Source of the DNA: CAZQLE01 sp964593905
GTDB lineage: Bacteria; Chloroflexota; Anaerolineae; Anaerolineales; Anaerolineaceae
DNA length: 16,483 nt
NCBI GenBank assembly: GCA_964593905.1
Contig: CAZQLE010000072.1
Location: forward strand, 1-16,483
Reading direction: 5' to 3'
Each line of letters opens with the position of its first letter. The stretch's first letter is position 1. The notes under the pieces are model-generated. The model was given only the letters and a program-made list of their open reading frames with translations. It ran no database searches and had not been told where the DNA came from. Of the stretch, positions 14,497-16,483 are shown in pieces. The translations under genes were made by a program, and so were the position numbers.

Positions 14497-15479
14497 TTCC
14501 CAGACTTCATTTTGCAAACTTGCCAACCCCTGTGGAGCCAATGCCGCGACTTTCTGCCGCGCTTGGTGGCCCGCATCTGTGGGTGAAGCGAGATGATCTG
14601 ACCGGCCCGGCTTTTGGCGGAAACAAAACCCGAAAACTGGAATTTGTTTTTGCTGAAGCGCAGGGCAACGGCGCAAAGACTTTGATCACGGTTGGCGGCA
14701 TTCAGTCGAATCACTGCCGGCAGACAGCAGCGCTGGCGGCCAAATTTGGCTTGAAGTGCAAACTTGTGCTCAATGGCGATCCTCCTGATTTGTATTCTGG
14801 AAATTTGCTGGTTGACTGGCTGTGCGGCGCAGAAGTGACCTGGTGCAAACGGTCGGAACGCGATGCAGTATTAAAAAAGACTTTTGAAGAATCCTGGTCG
14901 GCCGGTGAACGACCCTATTTGATTCCGCTGGGCGCGAGCAATGCCACCGGGTCATTGGGATATGTGTATGCCATGCAAGAGTTGGTCGCGCAGAACCACA
15001 TCGTTAAGCCCGATTGGATCATTGTGCCCTCTTCGTCTGCCGGCACGGCCGCAGGGATGATTTTGGGAGCCTGGCAGACAGGCTTTCAGGGCAAGATCCT
15101 TTCGATCAGCATTGATGAACCTCAAGCGGCGCTGCAAGAGCATATTGCCGACCTGGCGAGTGAGGCCTCGGAACGGTTTGGCCCCAGGATTAATTTTGAC
15201 CCGCAAACGGTCCTTGTCAATTCAGATTATCTGGGCGCCGGGTATGGCATTATGGGTAAACCGGAAGCAGAGGCTATTCATCTGTTTGGCCGCCTGGAAG
15301 GGCAGATCTTATGCCCGGTTTATACCGCCCGGGCTGGCGCGGGAATGATCGATCTGATTCGAAAAGGGTTCTTCAAACGCGAAGAGACGGTGCTGTTCTG
15401 GCATACCGGCGGGAGCCCGACCATTTTTGCCGAACCTTATGCTGTGCAGATCCAAAAAGATTTTCAGCCTCTCGTGTAA
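14493..15479 (+). CDS. dcyD: PLP-dependent D-cysteine desulfhydrase family enzyme
   Basis: The protein is a fold-type II PLP enzyme of the D-cysteine desulfhydrase / ACC deaminase group. The former breaks D-cysteine into pyruvate, ammonia and hydrogen sulfide. PLP would bind K45 in FGGNKTRKLEF; the SNHCRQTAA loop (72-80) supplies the cofactor and substrate serine, and SSSAGTAAG binds phosphate. The motifs WHTGGSP and PVYTARAGAGM carry threonines where ACC deaminases have the leucine of HLGG and the glutamate of their substrate site, favouring desulfhydrase. The 328 residues are of normal length. AGGAGG lies 7 bases before the ATG, the best ribosome site in the cluster, and the start overlaps the second FemAB stop by 4 bases. 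It is the last gene before a strong terminator. Its link to polysaccharide or cell-wall work is unclear; D-amino acid handling is a guess. The family is sure; the substrate is likely but unproven. Confidence 0.88.
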   Translation: MIPRLHFANLPTPVEPMPRLSAALGGPHLWVKRDDLTGPAFGGNKTRKLEFVFAEAQGNGAKTLITVGGIQSNHCRQTAALAAKFGLKCKLVLNGDPPDLYSGNLLVDWLCGAEVTWCKRSERDAVLKKTFEESWSAGERPYLIPLGASNATGSLGYVYAMQELVAQNHIVKPDWIIVPSSSAGTAAGMILGAWQTGFQGKILSISIDEPQAALQEHIADLASEASERFGPRINFDPQTVLVNSDYLGAGYGIMGKPEAEAIHLFGRLEGQILCPVYTARAGAGMIDLIRKGFFKREETVLFWHTGGSPTIFAEPYAVQIQKDFQPLV

Positions 15480-15512
15480 TTTCCCCCTGCGAAAATTATT
15501 TCAGCAGAATAA

Positions 15513-15549
15513 AATCCCCATCAGAGCATTCTGATGGGGATTATTTTTT
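15513..15549 (+). terminator. Intrinsic terminator of the polysaccharide cluster, possibly bidirectional
   Basis: A perfect 13-base stem, AATCCCCATCAGA (15513-15525) with its complement at 15530-15542 and loop GCAT, is followed by ATTTTTTT on the plus strand. On the minus strand the same stem is followed by a shorter T-rich run (TTTTATTC), so it may also end the convergent PD40 gene, whose stop is at 15576. The placement 34 bases after the dcyD stop fits exactly. Confidence 0.92.
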
Positions 15550-15575
15550 TATAAAGGAAATTGTGTTGGCGCAGA

Positions 15576-16483
15576 TTATTTGGACGCCGAACGTGTGGAG
15601 GGAATCCAGACCGGGTTGAAATCAAAACCAGGGTCTGTGGTCAGGCGCTGGCGGTTGTTGCCGGCAAAATCCATGATGAAAATATCGTGGTTTTTGCCAT
15701 CTGGCCAGCCTTCAAAGGCAATCCATTTCATATCGGGTGAGAGGTTGGGCGTCCATATGGGCCCAATTTCAGATAGATTTGTGCCTGTGGGGGGAATGCG
15801 ATCTTCCCGCGCCGCGCCAATATCTTCCAGTTCTTTGCGCAAGATCCAGGGCATTAGGGGGTTGATCTTTGTTCTGCCAAAGATGATGAAAGACCCATCG
15901 GCTGACCAGTTGGGCCAGTAATCATGCACGTCGCCGCTTGAACTAAACTGGTAGAGCGTTTGTCCGCGATCGGACATGATGTAGATGTGGTTGAAAATCT
16001 CCATGCGCACGAAGGCAATCTCGCGGCCGTCTGGGCTCCAGACCGGCTGGCTGTCGGCATAGCGCGTGTCGGATAGTTCTTCAAGGGTTAGATCGGAAAA
16101 ATTGTAGACAAAGATATGCGAGGTGCCTGTGCGCAGTGAAGTAAAAGCCAGCCGCTGGTTATCCGGGCTCCAGGCCGGGTCAAAATCTCCGCCGCTGCTA
16201 ACAGGCAGCACCTGAGGATTTGACCCATCTGAGTTCAGAATATAGATCATTGAATCTTTGTACGTGAAGTCTTTTCCCGAACAGGGTGATATCACCGCCA
16301 GCTTGCGGCCATCGGGTGAGAATGCGGGTTGACAGGCGCCGCCCGTCAGGTTGGTAATTTGGCGGGGGCGTGAACCTTCCAGCAGTGATGACCAGATTTG
16401 ATAAGACCCGGAGCGATTTGAAACAAAGGCCAGTTCGCCAAAACCGCCTCCCAGCGGGGTTGCTGCAGGGGTCTGGGTGATGA
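15576..16483 (-). CDS. TolB-like (PD40/WD40-type) beta-propeller protein, 5' end outside window
   Basis: The visible 302 residues are the C-terminal part of a protein built of PD40 repeats, the short propeller blades of TolB and many surface or regulatory proteins. Repeats recognised by the SPDG-type turn followed by a hydrophobic strand are FSPDGRKLAVIS, WSPDNQRLAFTS, WSPDGREIAFVR, WSADGSFIIFGR and LSPDMKWIAFEG, with a last partial WIPS at the end. Each blade contains an aromatic IYI/IFV/IFI strand and an NSDGSN-like turn. The first visible residues, ITQTPAATPLGGG, look like a Thr/Pro/Ala linker before the propeller. The frame runs uninterrupted to the window edge, so the GTG at 16295 is not the start: FSPDGRKLA lies upstream of it. 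In Chloroflexota such propellers often follow a Ser/Thr kinase or a membrane anchor, but that part is not in view. The gene converges on the dcyD terminator. Function unknown. Confidence 0.85.
   Translation of the reverse strand, partial: ITQTPAATPLGGGFGELAFVSNRSGSYQIWSSLLEGSRPRQITNLTGGACQPAFSPDGRKLAVISPCSGKDFTYKDSMIYILNSDGSNPQVLPVSSGGDFDPAWSPDNQRLAFTSLRTGTSHIFVYNFSDLTLEELSDTRYADSQPVWSPDGREIAFVRMEIFNHIYIMSDRGQTLYQFSSSGDVHDYWPNWSADGSFIIFGRTKINPLMPWILRKELEDIGAAREDRIPPTGTNLSEIGPIWTPNLSPDMKWIAFEGWPDGKNHDIFIMDFAGNNRQRLTTDPGFDFNPVWIPSTRSASK

Noticed and set aside
15580..15921. Plus-strand open frame (113 codons) after the terminator
   Set aside because: It lies opposite the PD40 propeller gene, whose repeats are clear, and follows a strong terminator with no promoter.
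1..16483. Mobile element, prophage, CRISPR array or tRNA in the window
   Set aside because: No transposase, integrase, phage gene, spaced repeat array or cloverleaf was recognised by eye on either strand.

Overview
The window reads as ordinary chromosomal DNA of a bacterium with moderate GC. The gene families suggest the Chloroflexota, probably Anaerolineae. This placement is an inference from gene content (a prfA-prmC-tsaC block, cytochrome bd with a short Q-loop, paired FemAB-type transferases in a polysaccharide locus, a PD40 propeller protein) and not from a marker-gene tree. No tRNA, rRNA, CRISPR array, transposase or phage gene was seen.

Layout. (1) Positions 1-2470, minus strand: a translation operon prfA (RF1) - prmC (RF glutamine methyltransferase) - tsaC/sua5 (threonylcarbamoyl-AMP synthase, cut by the window edge), with a good promoter in front of prfA. 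(2) 2471-3946, minus strand: one gene encoding a UroD/MtaA-fold protein fused to a C-terminal thioredoxin-like domain. It ends in a strong hairpin and has a near-consensus promoter overlapped by a palindrome. (3) 3947-4330: a 384-bp divergent regulatory region. (4) 4331-6742, plus strand: cydA-cydB, cytochrome bd oxidase. (5) 6768-7209: a possible 14-codon micro-ORF and a RidA-family deaminase with a cysteine-rich N-terminus. (6) 7230-7548: a decayed two-component remnant, a response-regulator start that runs through a frameshift into what looks like a histidine-kinase tail. (7) 7564-15479, plus strand: a tight seven-gene cluster (GT2 glycosyltransferase, polyprenyl-phosphate sugar transferase, membrane nucleotide-sugar dehydratase, FemAB-type transferase, zinc-ribbon NUDIX hydrolase, second FemAB-type transferase, D-cysteine desulfhydrase-type PLP enzyme). 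Its genes overlap or are spaced by at most about 10 bp, and it is closed by an excellent terminator at 15513-15549. (8) 15576-16483, minus strand: the 3' part of a TolB-like (PD40) beta-propeller protein whose 5' end lies outside the window.

How the genes may work together. The seven-gene cluster most simply makes and transfers a surface polysaccharide or glycolipid: the dehydratase makes a deoxy-amino sugar precursor, the sugar transferase primes the lipid carrier, and the GT2 enzyme extends it. The two FemAB-type enzymes could add amino acids to the glycan or to peptidoglycan precursors. The role of the NUDIX and PLP enzymes there is unknown. The least ordinary items are the UroD-thioredoxin fusion with a changed zinc motif and a palindrome over its promoter, the FemAB-NUDIX-FemAB arrangement, and the two-component remnant. 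I saw no clear sign of a wholly new defence or mobile system.
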